From Rufibacter sediminis (GTDB lineage: Bacteria; Bacteroidota; Bacteroidia; Cytophagales; Hymenobacteraceae), in assembly GCF_014269285.1 (NCBI RefSeq), contig NZ_JACOAF010000006.1:1-55333 (forward strand): 55,333 bases of DNA, read 5' to 3'. Positions 54,423-55,333 of the stretch are shown piece by piece. Within the stretch, counting starts at the first letter, position 1, and every line of letters begins with the position of its first letter. Made by a program: the position numbers and the translations under genes. The notes under the pieces are model-generated. The model had not been told where the DNA came from, ran no database searches, and worked only from the letters and a program-made list of their open reading frames with translations.

Positions 54423-55211
54423 ATGTTTAACGCCGAACGCCTCTTCATAAGAATCCAAGATTTCGCCCTGTTATATGGCATCAAATTGCTGGTAGCAATT
54501 TTCATCCTTATAGTCGGCCTTTGGTTTATCCGACGCATCACGGAATACACCTTTCAGGTGATGACCCGCAAGAACGTGGACCCGTCTTTGCGACCGTTTT
54601 TGAAAAACATCCTCAAAATCGTGTTACTGGTCATGCTCATTCTGGTGGTGATTGCGCAGGTGGGCCTGGAGGTGACGTCGTTTATCGCGCTTTTGGGATC
54701 GGCGGGGCTGGCGGTAGGGCTGGCGTTACAGGGTAGTCTTTCCAACTTCGCGGGAGGAGTGCTGATTCTGGCCATCAAACCGTTTAGGGTAGGAGACTTT
54801 ATTGAGGCGCAGGGGCAGAAAGGCACCGTGGCCCTGATCAATATCTTTAATACGGTGATCACTACGGAGGACAACAAAACCATTTATCTTCCCAACGGAC
54901 CGCTTGCCTCGGCAGTAGTCGTGAATTACGACGTGGAGAACAACCGGCGGCTGGACATTGGGTACACCGTGGACTCAGCGGTGCCGCTTTCCAAGATTAG
55001 GGAGGTGATCCAACGCGTGATTTCCACCGATGACCGGATTCTCAACGAGCCGGAACCTAGCGTAGGCGTGGAGAAACTGGCGGCCCAATCCATGACCATC
55101 TCCGTGAAGGTGTGGGTCCAAAGGGGCAATTACCGCTTTCAGCAGGTGTCTGAGGCCTTGAACGAGAAAGTAAAAGAGGCTTTTGAGCAAGAACAGATTA
55201 CGTTGAAATAA
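54423..55211 (+). CDS. Small mechanosensitive channel, MscS family
   Basis: I start at the ATG at 54423 (MFNAERLFIRIQDFALLYGI). The frame is open upstream but overlaps the end of the preceding gene and has no membrane-protein character there. The 262-residue channel has three membrane segments (about 18-38, 60-80 and 83-110). The pore helix has the Gly/Ala packing pattern (LGSAGLAVGLALQGSLSNFAGG), followed by the beta domain (FRVGDFIEAQGQKGTV, NTVITTEDNKTIYLPNG) and the alpha/beta C-terminal domain. It opens on membrane tension to release solutes in osmotic downshock. Length matches E. coli MscS (286) closely. Confidence 0.95.
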   Translation: MFNAERLFIRIQDFALLYGIKLLVAIFILIVGLWFIRRITEYTFQVMTRKNVDPSLRPFLKNILKIVLLVMLILVVIAQVGLEVTSFIALLGSAGLAVGLALQGSLSNFAGGVLILAIKPFRVGDFIEAQGQKGTVALINIFNTVITTEDNKTIYLPNGPLASAVVVNYDVENNRRLDIGYTVDSAVPLSKIREVIQRVISTDDRILNEPEPSVGVEKLAAQSMTISVKVWVQRGNYRFQQVSEALNEKVKEAFEQEQITLK

Positions 55212-55288
55212 AGACCGCTCCTTTCTGAGCTTCCTATTCAGATAAAAGAAGCTTCCGGTTCCTAATTCCTTAACCAGAAACGAAGGGG

Positions 55289-55333
55289 TGCTGTTTTGAG
55301 GGGCTTTTACCAAAAAAGCCCCTCAAAACAGCA
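55289..55333. terminator. Terminator-like perfect 20-bp hairpin, member of the palindromic repeat family (copy 21)
   Basis: 55289-55308 is the exact reverse complement of 55314-55333, loop ACCAA. Arms read TGCTGTTTTGAGGGGCTTTT and its complement, so it fits the repeat consensus with a T-A/G-C variant after GTTT. It lies 78 bp after the mscS stop, at the window edge. Confidence 0.88.

Overview
The window looks like the chromosome of an aerobic Bacteroidota bacterium of the Cytophagales, most likely Hymenobacteraceae (Rufibacter/Pontibacter-like). The reasons are a hybrid two-component (HTCS) regulator, an OMP_b-brl_3-type outer-membrane protein, a Nudix-type AraR-like regulator, promoters of the Bacteroidota form TTTG-N20-TAnnTTTG, few Shine-Dalgarno sequences, and moderate G+C. 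The genus is an inference from style and was not checked by a search.

Region 1 (1-12330, all minus strand) is exopolysaccharide synthesis and its signalling. One operon runs from 5711 leftward off the window: a single-domain receiver, a sugar-1-phosphate transferase with a pseudo-receiver domain and a Cys-rich insertion, a half-size TolC-like protein, a Wzz/GumC-type chain-length protein with a reduced kinase domain, and a truncated O-antigen ligase/polymerase. Upstream of it lie a near-consensus sigma54 promoter and two dyads spaced like activator sites. Next come a pseudo-histidine-kinase (phosphoacceptor His and ATP-binding residues lost) with intact receiver and HPt domains, a sigma54 activator of the NtrC class, and a complete hybrid histidine kinase. 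Together they read as a phosphorelay: hybrid kinase to receiver/HPt hub to NtrC-type regulator to EPS operon.

Region 2 (13689-41622) is a glycan-degradation locus for a highly substituted arabinoxylan-like hemicellulose. It has GH51, four GH43 enzymes, GH10 xylanase, GH95, GH97, three esterases (alpha/beta hydrolase, CE6-like, CE1-like), an outer-membrane beta-barrel protein, an AraR-like Nudix regulator and a 1358-residue HTCS regulator. It has no SusC/SusD pair, so it is not a canonical polysaccharide utilization locus.

Region 3 (41623-55333) is mostly housekeeping: two identical tRNA-Lys(UUU) genes each with its own terminator, a TPR/SH3 membrane protein, an SDR oxidoreductase, RlmD, a small hypothetical protein plus a tyrosine-phosphatase-like protein, ThiL, a TetR regulator, a lipoprotein, an M3 oligoendopeptidase with a PaaE-like reductase, an M23 peptidase, an AT-richer GT-C-like membrane protein, and a small MscS channel.

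The most striking non-coding signal is a family of about 40-bp imperfect palindromes (outer arms GTTTyrGGGsC / GsCCCyrAAAC around TTTT-n-AAAA). I find about 21 copies, all between genes and in convergent, divergent and co-directional gaps alike, with paired base changes in the arms. Three copies are joined to or have become long perfect hairpins that look like bidirectional terminators.
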